From assembly GCF_036173105.1 (NCBI RefSeq), contig NZ_CP108053.1:6448001-6512000 (forward strand): a DNA stretch of 64,000 bases. Reading direction: 5' to 3'. Both the position numbers and the translations under genes were made by a program. This document shows positions 35,079-44,215 of this stretch, in pieces; the stretch's first letter is position 1; each line of letters starts with the position of its first letter. Origin of the DNA: Streptomyces sp. NBC_00287 (GTDB lineage: Bacteria; Actinomycetota; Actinomycetes; Streptomycetales; Streptomycetaceae). The notes below the pieces were generated by a model, which worked only from the letters and a program-made list of their open reading frames with translations, had not been told where the DNA came from and searched no databases.

Positions 35079-37159
35079 GGTGTGGGTGACCCTCCGATCT
35101 GCGGGGTGGACGGTCGCAGAACCGAGAAGACGTGCGCGGGCCGGCGGCCCGGTACGAGGCGCACATAATTGGCCCTGCCCCAGTGGTAGGTCTCGCCGGT
35201 GAGCTCGTCGCGCACCGGTACCGACTCGTGCCAGTCCAGGCCGAGTTGCGGCATGTCCAACGAGACCGTGGCCTCCTGGGTGTGGTGGGGGTCGAGGTTG
35301 ACGACCACCAGAACCGTGTTCGACCCCGACCGCTTCGAGTAGACGATCACCTGTTCCTTGTCGGCATGGTGGAAGTGGAGACTACGCAACTGCCGTAGGG
35401 CGGGACTCGTGCGCCGGACGGCGTTCAGCTTGGTGATGAGTGGAGCGATGGTTTCCGCCGTTTCCCAGTCACGCGGACGCAACTGGTACTTCTCCGAGTC
35501 CAGGTACTCTTCGCTGCCCTCCCGCGCAGGGGTGTTCTCGCACAGCTCGTAGCCGCTGTAGATGCCCCAGGTCGGGGAGAGGGTGGCGGCCAGGATCGCG
35601 CGCAGTTCGAAGGCGGAGCGTCCGCCCTGCTGGAGGAAGGCGTGCAGGATGTCGGGGGTGTTGGCGAAGAAGTTCGGCCGCATATAGGCCGCCGCCTCAC
35701 CGGACAGCTCGCTCAGGTACTCGGTCAGCTCCTGCTTGGTGTTGCGCCAGGTGAAGTACGTGTACGACTGCTGGAAACCGATCTGCGCCAGGGTGTGCAT
35801 CATCGCCGGGCGGGTGAACGCCTCGGCCAGGAAGATCACATCCGGGTCGGTGCGGTTGATCTCCGCGATCACCCGCTCCCAGAACAGCACCGGCTTGGTG
35901 TGCGGATTGTCCACCCTGAAGATCCGCACCCCGCAGGCCATCCAGTGCCGCAGCACCCGCAGCGTCTCCGCGATGAGCCCGTCCAGGTCCGCGTCGAACG
36001 CGATGGGGTAGATGTCCTGGTACTTCTTCGGCGGATTCTCCGCGTAGGCGATGGTGCCGTCCGGGCGGTGGTGGAACCACTCCGGATGCTTGGCCACCCA
36101 GGGATGGTCCGGCGAGCACTGCAGGGCGAAGTCGAGGGCCACCTCCAGGCCCTGCGCGCGGGCCTGCTCGACGAACCAGGTGAAGTCCTCCAGGGTACCC
36201 AGGGCGGGGTGGACGGCATCATGCCCGCCCTCGGGGGAGCCGATCGCCCAGGGCACGCCGACATCGTCAAGGGTGGGGTCGAGGGTGTTGTTGCGGCCCT
36301 TGCGGAACGTCGTGCCGATCGGATGGATCGGCGGCAGGTACACGACGTCGAAGCCCATCGCGGCGATCGCGGGCAGCCGGCGCGCGGCCGTCCGGAAGGT
36401 GCCGTGCGGCACCTGCGCGGTGCCCTCGGAGCGGGGGAAGAACTCGTACCACGAGCCGTACAGCGCCCGTTCCCGCTCCACCAGCAGCGGCAGCGGCTCG
36501 GAAGCGGTCACGAACTCCCGCAGCGGATACCGGGACAGCACCGCGTCCACCTGGGGAGTCAGGGCCGCGGCCAGGCGTGCGGTCGCCGGGCGGGTCTCGT
36601 CCCTGAGGTGTTCGGCCGCGAGGAGCAGGATCTGCCGCTGCTCGGAGGGGACTTCGGTGGCCGCCCGTTCATGGAGCCGGGCGCCCTCCTCCAGGACCAG
36701 GTCCGTGTCCATCCCCGCGGGGATCTTGATCTGGGCGTGGTGGCGCCAGGTGGAGACCGGATCGCCCCACGCCTCCACGGTGTACGTCCACAGGCCTTCG
36801 GCGGTGGGGGTGACCTCGGCGCCCCAGCGGTCGGTGCCCGGCGCCAGTTCGCGCATCGGCGTCCACGGGCCGGGGCGGCCCTCGGGATCCCGCAGCACGA
36901 CATTGGCGGCCACGGCATCGTGCCCCTCGCGGAACACGGTCGCCGAGACCTCGAACGTCTCGCCGGTCACTGCCTTGGCGGGCTTGCGGCCGCGCTGTAC
37001 GAACGGACGGACATCGAGGACTGGTATGCGGCCGACACCGGTGGCGCCGTCCGTGGAGGGTGGCTCCGCGGCGGGCGGTCCGGCGGCGGCCGGGCGGCGT
37101 ACGGGAGGTGCTTCGGGCTTGCGCGTCGGGGGTGCTGACGAGTGGTGCGTGGCGGGCAT
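35075..37159 (-). CDS. glgE: alpha-1,4-glucan:maltose-1-phosphate maltosyltransferase
   Basis: 694 aa from ATG at 37159 (AGGAG upstream); the frame extends to 37285 but lacks family features. The Pro/Ala-rich leader (residues 1-40) is followed by a beta-sandwich N domain (RIPVLDVRPFVQRGRKPAK), an S helical insert and the GH13_3 barrel: GFDVVYLPPIHPIGTTFRKG, IFRVDNPHTKP (nucleophile Asp), FLAEAFTRPAMMH (acid Glu), YTYFTWRNTKQEL. It elongates alpha-1,4-glucan using maltose 1-phosphate. First gene of the operon. This pathway makes glycogen in Streptomyces and an essential glucan in mycobacteria. Confidence 0.95.
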
Positions 37160-37263
37160 GACCGCTCCTGTCCGCGTCAACGTGGGTGGGCGGATGGCTG
37201 TGGGGAGGTGGGTCCTGCGGGGTGCTGCTGTGGCGTGCCTGTGAGGTGTACCGGAGGAGCCTT

Positions 37264-37282
37264 CCCACCCTATTCGGGTGGG
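37264..37282. promoter_or_regulatory. hairpin/inverted repeat upstream of glgE
   Basis: CCCACCC-tattc-GGGTGGG, perfect 7-bp arms, about 105 bp upstream of the glgE start in an AT-richer stretch. It could be an operator or a 5' leader hairpin of the operon. Confidence 0.4.
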
Positions 37283-37330
37283 CAATCCGGCACTTTGCTA
37301 ACTACTCACGCGTATGTCAGCACACAAGAC

Positions 37331-37357
37331 CGGCCCCGTCCGAGACGGACGGGGCCG
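37331..37357. terminator. terminator hairpin after the subtilase gene
   Basis: CGGCCCCGTCCG-aga-CGGACGGGGCCG, perfect 12-bp stem with 3-nt loop, 40 bp downstream of the protease stop on the minus strand, isolating it from the glgE promoter. Confidence 0.85.
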
Positions 37358-37396
37358 ATCCTTCCGTAACGCCCTCAACAGGCCGCGAACAGGCCA

Positions 37397-38599
37397 CTAC
37401 GAACCCGGTACCTGCAGCAGTTTGTTCGGTGAGCCGAGCTCGCGCCCGGAGACCTTTCCGCTAGCCGCCTGCGCGACGAGCGCCTTGGACACCTGTGCGG
37501 GTGAGGCCTTGCGATGGTCGGCCAGATAGAGCGCGGCCGCGCCCGCCACGTGCGGCGCCGCCATCGACGTACCGGAGTAGGTCGCCTTGGCGGTGTTGCT
37601 CGCGTACGACGCCGAGGTGATCGCGACACCCGGGGCGAACAGGTCCAGGGCCGAGCCGAAGTTCGAGAAGCTCGCCCTCGCGTCCTTGCGGTCGGTGGCG
37701 CCGACCGTGATGGCTGAACCCACACTGGCCGGCGAGTACAGGCCGGCCGGGAGACCGTCGTTGCCCGCGGCGACCGTGTATGTGACGCCGGAGGCGACGG
37801 AGTTGCGTACGGCGGCATTCAGCTGGGCGTTGTAGGTGCCGCCCAGGCTGACGTTGGCGACCGCGGGCTTCTTTGCGTTCCTGGTCACCCAGTCGATGCC
37901 CGCGATGACCTGGGCCGTGGTGCCCGCGCCCGCGTTGTCGAGGACCCGGACGGAGACCACCTTCGCCTTCTTGGCGACGCCGTACTTGGACCCGGCGACC
38001 GTGCCCGCGACATGCGTGCCGTGGCCGTTTCCGTCGCCCGCCGACTTGTCGCCGCCGACGAAGTCCCAGCCGTAGCTCGCCCGGCCGCCGAAGTCCTTGT
38101 GCGAGATGCGGATGCCGGTGTCGATCACGTACACCGTCACTCCGGAGCCCGCGGACTCGGGCCAGGTGTAGCTGTTGTTCAGCGGCAGATTCCGCTGGTC
38201 GATGCGGTCGAGACCCCAGGACGGGGGGTTCTTCTGGGTGTGGTCCAGGGTGACCCTGGTGTCCTGGACGACCGAGGCGACGCGTGGGTCGGCCGCGAGT
38301 TGGCGGGCCTGTCTTTCGCTCGCCCTGATCGCGTAGCCGTTGAGCACCGTGCCGTAGGTGTGGCTGATTTTCGCCCCGTACTTCTCGGCGAGGCCTTTTC
38401 CGGCCGCCGACGGAGCCTGTGTTCCCCCCTCGAGTGTCACCAGGTAGCTGCCGCTGACGGAGCCGGGCTGACCGGCGCCGAGTATCCGCCCTTCCGGTGC
38501 GGCGTGCGCGGGCGGGCTGATGGCCGAAAGTGCCGCGGCACAGGTCACCGCGGTCAGGCCCCCCGCCCAGCGCAGACGCCGTATGCGCGTCCGTGCCAT
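37397..38599 (-). CDS. secreted subtilisin-like serine protease (S8/S8A, proteinase K-like)
   Basis: 400 aa from ATG at 38599 (GAGGAGG ~10 bp upstream). Signal peptide 1-33 with three-Arg n-region and AHA cleavage site; inhibitor I9 propeptide ~50-118 (YLVTLEGGTQAP, GYAIRASERQARQLAADPRV). Catalytic domain 125-395 with Asp160 (YVIDTGI), His193 (NGHGTHVAGT) and Ser345 (SGTSMAAPH), and oxyanion Asn in AAGNDG. Probably an extracellular peptidase for nutrient scavenging. It sits between glgE and glgP, orientated with glgE but cut off from it by a terminator. Cys content is low, unlike S8 enzymes with disulfides. Confidence 0.94.
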   Translation of the reverse strand: MARTRIRRLRWAGGLTAVTCAAALSAISPPAHAAPEGRILGAGQPGSVSGSYLVTLEGGTQAPSAAGKGLAEKYGAKISHTYGTVLNGYAIRASERQARQLAADPRVASVVQDTRVTLDHTQKNPPSWGLDRIDQRNLPLNNSYTWPESAGSGVTVYVIDTGIRISHKDFGGRASYGWDFVGGDKSAGDGNGHGTHVAGTVAGSKYGVAKKAKVVSVRVLDNAGAGTTAQVIAGIDWVTRNAKKPAVANVSLGGTYNAQLNAAVRNSVASGVTYTVAAGNDGLPAGLYSPASVGSAITVGATDRKDARASFSNFGSALDLFAPGVAITSASYASNTAKATYSGTSMAAPHVAGAAALYLADHRKASPAQVSKALVAQAASGKVSGRELGSPNKLLQVPGS

Positions 38600-38887
38600 G
38601 CTTCGGTTCCCCCTCCTCAACTCGGCGTCCGGCGGCCGTTGTTCGCCAGCTGCATCCGGCACGGGCCGGTACGCCTCAAGCAGCCTCTCGTGGTGGGCGA
38701 AGTCGCCACAAGGACGCCTACAGGGGCGGAATCGGCCATATCGCCGATGGCGGACGGGTGAAGGTTGCGGCGCTTTTCGGGCGGAGTGTGCGTCCACTGC
38801 GGGTCGAAGAGCGCTCCAGCTTCGGTGGACGCGCGGGGAAAGGCGCCGTGGTGAGAGGAGACTGGTACCGATACCGTCGTGGGTGAC

Positions 38888-38911
38888 AGGGCGCACATCG
38901 GCGTGCGCCCT
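38888..38911 (-). terminator. hairpin following the tRNA-like element
   Basis: AGGGCGCAC-atcggc-GTGCGCCCT, perfect 9-bp arms, starting 17 bp beyond the acceptor-like end of the element at 38929 on the minus strand. No U run. It would end a short minus-strand RNA. Confidence 0.55.
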
Positions 38912-38928
38912 GAATCTCACCACATGCC

Positions 38929-39028
38929 TGCCGAGGTGGAATTTGAACCCTCCCACTCGAAAACGAGGGGATTCCTGGCTCACGCCGCCCGGCCGCTCAG
39001 TGAGCGATCGAGTCTTACGCGATCAGCA
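38929..39028 (-). ncRNA. tRNA-like element or tRNA relic
   Basis: On the minus strand the end reads GAGGG-TTCAAAT-TCCAC then CTCGGCA: a T-loop consensus (TTCAAAT) flanked by 5-nt stem arms (one mismatch, one G-U) and a 7-nt acceptor-like segment. A CTCG-TTTT-CGAG hairpin precedes it like a long variable arm, and GAGCGGCC further upstream resembles the D-arm of serine tRNAs. TGCTGA near 39028 can pair with TCGGCA, but the total of about 100 nt and the poor anticodon arm argue against a working tRNA. It could be a decayed tRNA, a tRNA-derived attachment site or a small RNA. Confidence 0.35.
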
Positions 39029-39051
39029 CCAGCCGGGTCGGAACCTGCCCG

Positions 39052-39063
39052 GTTGACGTCAAC
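39052..39063. promoter_or_regulatory. perfect 12-bp palindrome upstream of glgP
   Basis: GTTGACGTCAAC, containing a TTGACG -35-like hexamer, 85 bp before the glgP start; GTCAAGG follows as a further half-like site. Candidate operator. Confidence 0.4.
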
Positions 39064-39147
39064 GTCAAGGAGTTAGCGCGTGCTTGGTTCTCGCAACGCA
39101 CTGCAGGCATCTTACCCGATCACGCGAGGCACCCTCGGAGGCATCAG

Positions 39148-41766
39148 GTGAAGGCGATCCGTCGATTCACCGTCCGTCCCGTTCTCCCCGAACCCCTCCG
39201 GCCGCTCAGCGACCTGGCGCGCAATCTGCGCTGGTCCTGGCATGCGGAGACCCGCGACCTCTTCCAGTCCGTCGATCCCGAACGCTGGGCCTCCTCGGAC
39301 GGTGATCCCGTACGGCTCCTGGGCAGTGTGCCGCCCGGCAGGCTGGCCGAGCTGGCCGAGGACCGCCGCTTCCTGCGCCGGCTGACCGCGGTCGCCGACG
39401 ATCTGGCCGACTATGTCTCCGGTGACCGCTGGTACCAGGGCCAGTCCTCCGAACTCCCCGCCGCCGTCGCCTATTTCTCCCCCGAGTTCGGCATCACCGC
39501 CGCCCTGCCGCAGTACTCCGGCGGCCTCGGCATCCTGGCCGGCGACCATCTGAAGGCGGCCAGCGATCTCGGGGTGCCGCTCATCGGAGTGGGGCTGCTG
39601 TACCGGCACGGCTACTTCCGGCAGACCCTTTCGAGGGACGGCTGGCAGCAGGAGCACTACCCGGTGCTCGACCCCAACGAGCTGCCCGTCGGGTTGCTCA
39701 GGGAGACCGACGGCACCCCCACCCAGGTCTCCCTCGCCCTGCCCGGCGGCCGCTCCCTGCACGCCCGGGTCTGGCTGGCCCAGGTCGGCAGGGTCCCGCT
39801 GCTGCTCCTCGACTCCGACGTGGAGGAGAACGACCTCGGCGAACGCGGGGTGACCGACCGGCTCTACGGCGGCGGCAGCGAACACCGGCTGCTCCAGGAG
39901 ATGCTGCTCGGCATAGGAGGTGTTCGGGCGGTACGGACGTACTGCCGGCTGACGGGCCATGCGGAGCCCGAGGTCTTCCACACCAACGAGGGGCACGCGG
40001 GCTTCCTCGGCCTGGAGCGGATCGCCGAACTCTGCGACCGGGGGCTGGACTTCGACTCCGGTCTGGAGGCGGTGCGCGCCGGGACCGTCTTCACCACCCA
40101 CACACCTGTCCCCGCCGGCATCGACCGCTTCGACCGTGAGCTGGTCGCCCGCCACTTCGGCCCCGACGCCGAACTCCCGCGCATCGATGTCGAGCGGATC
40201 CTCCAGCTCGGCATGGAGACCTACGCCGGAGGCGAGCCGAACCTCTTCAACATGGCGGTGATGGGCCTGCGCCTGGGCCAGCGCGCCAACGGTGTCTCGC
40301 TGCTGCACGGGAACGTCAGCCGGGAGATGTTCTCCGGTCTGTGGCCGGGATTCGACGCGGACGAGGTGCCGATCACCTCGGTCACCAACGGCGTCCACGC
40401 CCCGACCTGGGTCGCCCCCGAGGTGTTCCGGCTGGGCGCCAAGCAGATCGGCGCCCAGCGCACCGAGGACGCGCTCACCGTCGGCGGCTCGGACCGCTGG
40501 GACGCGGTGGCGGACATCCCCGACCAGGAGATCTGGGAGCTGCGCCGGGTGCTGCGTGAGCAGCTGGTGGTGGAGGTGCGCGAGCGGCTGCGGGCGTCGT
40601 GGCGGCAACGCGGCGCGGGCAGCGCGGAGTTGGGGTGGATCGACGGGGTGCTCGACCCCGATGTCCTCACCATCGGCTTTGCCCGCCGCGTCCCGTCGTA
40701 CAAGCGCCTCACCCTGATGCTGCGCGACCGTGACCGGCTGATGGATCTGCTGCTGCACCCCGAGCACCCGATCCAGATCGTGGTGGCGGGCAAGGCGCAC
40801 CCGGCGGACGACGGGGGCAAGCGGCTCATCCAGGATCTGGTGCGGTTCGCGGACGATCCGCGGGTGCGCCACCGGATCGTCTTCCTGCCGGACTACGGCA
40901 TGGCGATGGCGCAGAAGCTGTACCCGGGCTGCGACATCTGGCTGAACAATCCGCTCCGCCCGCTGGAGGCGTGCGGGACGAGCGGGATGAAGGCCGCCCT
41001 CAACGGCTGTCTCAATCTGTCGGTCATGGACGGCTGGTGGGACGAGTGGTTCCAGCCGGACTTCGGCTGGGCGATCCCCACGGCGGACGGCTCGGCGACG
41101 GACGTGGACCGCCGGGACGACATCGAGGCGGCGGCGCTGTACGACCTGCTGGAACAGCGGGTGACCCCGCGGTTCTACGAGCAGGGGCAGGGCGGGCTGC
41201 CCGACCGCTGGATCGAGATGGTCCGCCAGACCCTCACCCTGCTCGGCCCGAAGGTGCTGGCCGGACGGATGGTCCGGGAGTACGTCGAGCGTCTCTACAC
41301 CCCGGCCGCGCTGGCCCATCGCTCGATGGACGCGGAGTCCGCGAGTGAACTGGCGACGTGGAAGGCGAAGGTGCGGGGTGCCTGGCACGGGGTGTCGGTC
41401 GACCATGTGGAGACCTCGGTCGCCACGACGACGGCGGAACTGGGCACGACCCTGAGCCTCAGGGTCCGCGTCGGCCTCGGCGATCTCGTCCCCGACGACG
41501 TGGAGGTCCAGGCGGTCTCGGGGCGGGTCGACGCCGAGGACCGCATCACGGACGCGGCGACGGTCCCGCTCAAGCCGACGGGCGGGCCCGACCTGGACGG
41601 ACGGTGGGTGTACGAGGGCCCGCTGTCCCTGGACCGGACAGGTCCGTACGGCTATACGGTACGGATCCTTCCGGCGCACCGGCTGCTGGCGTCCAGCGCG
41701 GAGCTGGGTCTTGTGACCGCGCCTTCGCAGGATGTGGTGGAGGGCGCCGGGGTCCTCATGCGCTGA
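39148..41766 (+). CDS. glgP: glycogen/maltodextrin phosphorylase
   Basis: 872 aa from the GTG at 39148 (CGGAGG upstream). GT35 PLP enzyme releasing glucose 1-phosphate from alpha-glucan. Actinobacterial short-type features: ARNLRWSWHAETRDLFQSVD, YFSPEFGITAALPQYSGGLG, VFHTNEGHAGFL, FTTHTPVPAGIDRF, ITSVTNGVHAPTW, GFARRVPSYKRLTL and the PLP lysine in EACGTSGMKAALNG. A C-terminal ~100-residue beta domain (LRVRVGLGDLVPDDVEVQAV) follows the catalytic part. Divergent from the glgE operon side; together they make and break the same glucan. Confidence 0.95.
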   Translation: MKAIRRFTVRPVLPEPLRPLSDLARNLRWSWHAETRDLFQSVDPERWASSDGDPVRLLGSVPPGRLAELAEDRRFLRRLTAVADDLADYVSGDRWYQGQSSELPAAVAYFSPEFGITAALPQYSGGLGILAGDHLKAASDLGVPLIGVGLLYRHGYFRQTLSRDGWQQEHYPVLDPNELPVGLLRETDGTPTQVSLALPGGRSLHARVWLAQVGRVPLLLLDSDVEENDLGERGVTDRLYGGGSEHRLLQEMLLGIGGVRAVRTYCRLTGHAEPEVFHTNEGHAGFLGLERIAELCDRGLDFDSGLEAVRAGTVFTTHTPVPAGIDRFDRELVARHFGPDAELPRIDVERILQLGMETYAGGEPNLFNMAVMGLRLGQRANGVSLLHGNVSREMFSGLWPGFDADEVPITSVTNGVHAPTWVAPEVFRLGAKQIGAQRTEDALTVGGSDRWDAVADIPDQEIWELRRVLREQLVVEVRERLRASWRQRGAGSAELGWIDGVLDPDVLTIGFARRVPSYKRLTLMLRDRDRLMDLLLHPEHPIQIVVAGKAHPADDGGKRLIQDLVRFADDPRVRHRIVFLPDYGMAMAQKLYPGCDIWLNNPLRPLEACGTSGMKAALNGCLNLSVMDGWWDEWFQPDFGWAIPTADGSATDVDRRDDIEAAALYDLLEQRVTPRFYEQGQGGLPDRWIEMVRQTLTLLGPKVLAGRMVREYVERLYTPAALAHRSMDAESASELATWKAKVRGAWHGVSVDHVETSVATTTAELGTTLSLRVRVGLGDLVPDDVEVQAVSGRVDAEDRITDAATVPLKPTGGPDLDGRWVYEGPLSLDRTGPYGYTVRILPAHRLLASSAELGLVTAPSQDVVEGAGVLMR

Positions 41767-41784
41767 GGCACTGCCGCGGGGGCG

Positions 41785-42300
41785 TCACTCGGTGTCGCCC
41801 CCGCACATCCTCCGCAGCACGACCCCGCACCGCCGCGCGTACGCGTTCTGCAGCCCCCGTGTCGCGGGCCCGCCCGCCTTCGCGTACCACTTCGCGCCCC
41901 GACTGAAGGCGTGCACCGTCAGCCACACGGTGCCGTCCCCGGTGCGGTCCACGATGAACGACTCCTCGCCGCACTCCGGGTGGCCGGTCAGCGTGCCGTA
42001 CGCCCAGCCCGCGCGGCGGTGTTCCTCCACCGTCCAGACCACCCGGCACGGTGCCTTGATGACGCCGGCCAAGGTGACCGTGACGTCCACGCCGGGCGCC
42101 GCCCGTTCCGCCGAGGCGTCGATGCCGACGCCCATCGCCCGGTGCATGTCCCAGGTCAGCACGGCCTCGGCCGCGCTGCGGAAGACCTCGTGGCCCTCTC
42201 CGATGCGGGTGCGTACATGCAGCTGGTGGAAGCCGGGCGGGCAGAAGTCGGTTTCCCGCGTGGCGCCGACGTCGTCGTACGTGAAGACCGTGGAGGACAT
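41785..42300 (-). CDS. DUF1990-family protein
   Basis: 171 aa from ATG at 42300, following GGGAG at short spacing. FTYDDVGATRETDFCPPGFH, GEGHEVFRSAAEAVLTWDMH and YGTLTGHPECGEESFIVDRT match the DUF1990 (UPF0548) family as I recall it, including the G-H-P-E-C-G-E-E stretch. Compact cytoplasmic protein, probably an SRPBCC-like alpha/beta fold; no reaction is known. Convergent with glgP by 18 bp; a terminator separates it from the metalloprotease upstream. Confidence 0.85.
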   Translation of the reverse strand: MSSTVFTYDDVGATRETDFCPPGFHQLHVRTRIGEGHEVFRSAAEAVLTWDMHRAMGVGIDASAERAAPGVDVTVTLAGVIKAPCRVVWTVEEHRRAGWAYGTLTGHPECGEESFIVDRTGDGTVWLTVHAFSRGAKWYAKAGGPATRGLQNAYARRCGVVLRRMCGGDTE

Positions 42301-42314
42301 AGCTCCCAAGCGTA

Positions 42315-42353
42315 GGGCGGCACCCGGGAATGCCTTCGCCCCGGGTGCCGCCC
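42315..42353. terminator. terminator of the first metalloprotease gene
   Basis: GGGCGGCACCCGGG and CCCGGGTGCCGCCC, perfect 14-bp stem with an 11-nt loop, 17 bp beyond the stop at 42370 in minus-strand direction. Confidence 0.85.
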
Positions 42354-42369
42354 GTCAATGCTGTGTCGG

Positions 42370-44010
42370 TCAGCTGACGTTGACGGCCGTCCAGGCCGCG
42401 GCCACCGCGTTGTACTCGGTGCTGCCCGAGCCGTACAGGGCCGAGGCCGCGCTCAGGGTCGCGGTGCGGGCACCCTTGTAGTTGGTGGTCGAGGTCATGT
42501 ACTCGGTCAGCGCCTTGTACCAGATCTTGACCGCCTTGTCGCGGCCGATGCCGGTGACCGTGGAGCCGTTGTACGTGGGCGAGTTGTAGCTGACGCCGTT
42601 GATCGTCTTGGCGCCGCTGCCCTCGGACAGGATGAAGAAGAAGTGGTTCGCCGGGCCGGACGAGTAGTGCACGTCCAGGCCCGCCAGCGAGGACGACCAG
42701 TAGTTCGCGGACGAGCCGTCCTTGCTGGGCTGGTCCATGTAGCGCAGCGGGGTGCCGTCGCCGTTGATGTCGATCTTCTCGCCGATGAGGTAGTCGCCGA
42801 CGTCCTTGGTGTTGGCGGCGTAGAACTCCACCGCCGTGCCGAAGATGTCCGAGGTTGCCTCGTTCAGGCCACCCGACTCACCCGAGTAGTTGAGCCCGGC
42901 GGTGTTGGAGGTGACGCCGTGCGTCATCTCGTGGCCCGCCACGTCCAGGGAGGTCAGCGGCTTGGTGTTGCCCTCGCCGTCGCCGTACGTCATGCAGAAG
43001 CAGCTGTCGGACCAGAAGGCGTTGACGTAGGCGTTGCCGTAGTGGACCCGGGAGTAGGCGGCGACGCCGTTGTTCTTGATGCCGTTGCGGCCGAGGACGT
43101 TCTTGTAGAAGTCCCAGGTGACCTGGGCGCCGTAGTGGGCGTCCACGGCAGCGGTCTGCGAGGTCGAGGAGCTCGATGCCGCTCCGGTGCCCCACGTGTC
43201 GTCCGCGTCGGTGAACAGCGTGCCCGCCGAGGAGGAGGTGGCACGGGCCTTGTTGTACGTCTTGTGGGCGCCGCGCGTGGCGTCGTTCAGCTGGTACGTC
43301 GAGCCCGACAGCGAGGTGCCGATGGTCACCGTGCCGCTGTACTGGCTGTTGCCGGAGCCGGTCTGGACGGCCTCCCACTCGTACAGCTTCTTGCCGGTCT
43401 GCGCGTCGGTGATGACGTGCAGCTCCTGCGGGGTGCCGTCGTGCTGGAAGCCTCCGACGACCGTCTCGTAGGCCAGGGTGGGGGTGCCGCTCGCGGCCCA
43501 GACGACCTTGCGCGGGGCCTTGTCGGCGGCGGACTTGGTGGAGCCCTCCGCCTTGGCGGCCTTCAGGGCCTGCTTCTCGGCGCTCGCCTTGGTGACGTCC
43601 GCGGTGAGGTCGGCGACCTTGACGGCGGCCTTGGTCGCCTTGGTGACGCCCTCGGTCTTGCCGGACGCGGTCTCGTGGACGATGAGATCGCCGCCGAGGA
43701 CGGGGAGGCCTGCGTAGGTGCGCTCGTAGCGCGTGTGGGTCGCGCCGTCGGCGTCCTTGATGACGTCCTTGACGACCAGCTTCTCCTTGGCGCCGAGGCC
43801 TATCTCGTCGGCCGTGGTGGGCGCTTCGGCTGCCGCCTGCTTGATGAGGGCGGTGCGGGCGGCGGCGGTCAACTGCACGGGCGTGGCGTCGGCCGGTTCG
43901 GCCTTCGCGGAAGCGCCGGTGCTCAGACCGGTGGTGAGGAGGGCTCCGGCCGCGATCGCGGTGGCGATGGCCAGGGTGGTGCGCTTGTGACGCGCGTAGA
44001 GGGGGGTCAC
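42370..44010 (-). CDS. secreted M4 (thermolysin-type) neutral zinc metalloprotease
   Basis: 546 aa, GTG at 44010 with AAGGAG upstream. Signal peptide 1-36 (LAIATAIAAGALLTTG, ASA cleavage), FTP and PepSY propeptide domains ~40-215 (GAKEKLVVKDVIKDADGATH, GGDLIVHE), mature M4 domain ~216-546. The zinc site is HEMTH in DVAGHEMTHGVTSNTAGLNY with the third ligand in GGLNEATSDIFG, and the late histidine in LDVHYSSGPANHFF. Resembles griselysin of S. griseus. Extracellular. It ends directly after the M4 fold, unlike its upstream paralogue, which adds a P domain. Confidence 0.95.
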   Translation of the reverse strand: MTPLYARHKRTTLAIATAIAAGALLTTGLSTGASAKAEPADATPVQLTAAARTALIKQAAAEAPTTADEIGLGAKEKLVVKDVIKDADGATHTRYERTYAGLPVLGGDLIVHETASGKTEGVTKATKAAVKVADLTADVTKASAEKQALKAAKAEGSTKSAADKAPRKVVWAASGTPTLAYETVVGGFQHDGTPQELHVITDAQTGKKLYEWEAVQTGSGNSQYSGTVTIGTSLSGSTYQLNDATRGAHKTYNKARATSSSAGTLFTDADDTWGTGAASSSSTSQTAAVDAHYGAQVTWDFYKNVLGRNGIKNNGVAAYSRVHYGNAYVNAFWSDSCFCMTYGDGEGNTKPLTSLDVAGHEMTHGVTSNTAGLNYSGESGGLNEATSDIFGTAVEFYAANTKDVGDYLIGEKIDINGDGTPLRYMDQPSKDGSSANYWSSSLAGLDVHYSSGPANHFFFILSEGSGAKTINGVSYNSPTYNGSTVTGIGRDKAVKIWYKALTEYMTSTTNYKGARTATLSAASALYGSGSTEYNAVAAAWTAVNVS

Positions 44011-44152
44011 ACAAGCTCCTTATGTGGGGGAGGGCTGGGAAGTTGTGCGGCGGGTGAGGAGAGAGTGACACCAGAGGCGCGTACATGTCAGGACCCCTAA
44101 ACGATGTTGACCGAAAGTCGACTGTCCGGTGAACGTTTCAGAAATGTAAAGC

Positions 44153-44192
44153 GGGCGCCGTCCCGGGGAGTTGAACCACCGGGACGGCGCCC
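44153..44192. terminator. terminator of the second metalloprotease gene
   Basis: GGGCGCCGTCCCGG and CCGGGACGGCGCCC, perfect 14-bp stem with a 12-nt loop, 24 bp beyond the stop at 44216 in minus-strand direction. It separates the two paralogues, so each has its own transcript. The rest of the 205-bp gap is leader of the first gene. Confidence 0.85.
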
Positions 44193-44215
44193 TGTTCACA
44201 GGGGAGCGGGACGTC

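Larger units (their letters stand above)
38600..39147. other. 548-bp gap without a protein gene; tRNA-like element and hairpins
   Basis: No open frame here has coding character. Left part: leader and promoter of the subtilase. Middle (38888-39030): a 9-bp perfect hairpin and a tRNA-like stretch on the minus strand, listed separately. Right part: a perfect palindrome at 39052-39063 and the glgP leader. Confidence 0.7.

Noticed and set aside
39112..41679. 855-codon antisense frame over glgP
   Set aside because: Composition of a shadow frame and no motifs; glgP fully explains the region.
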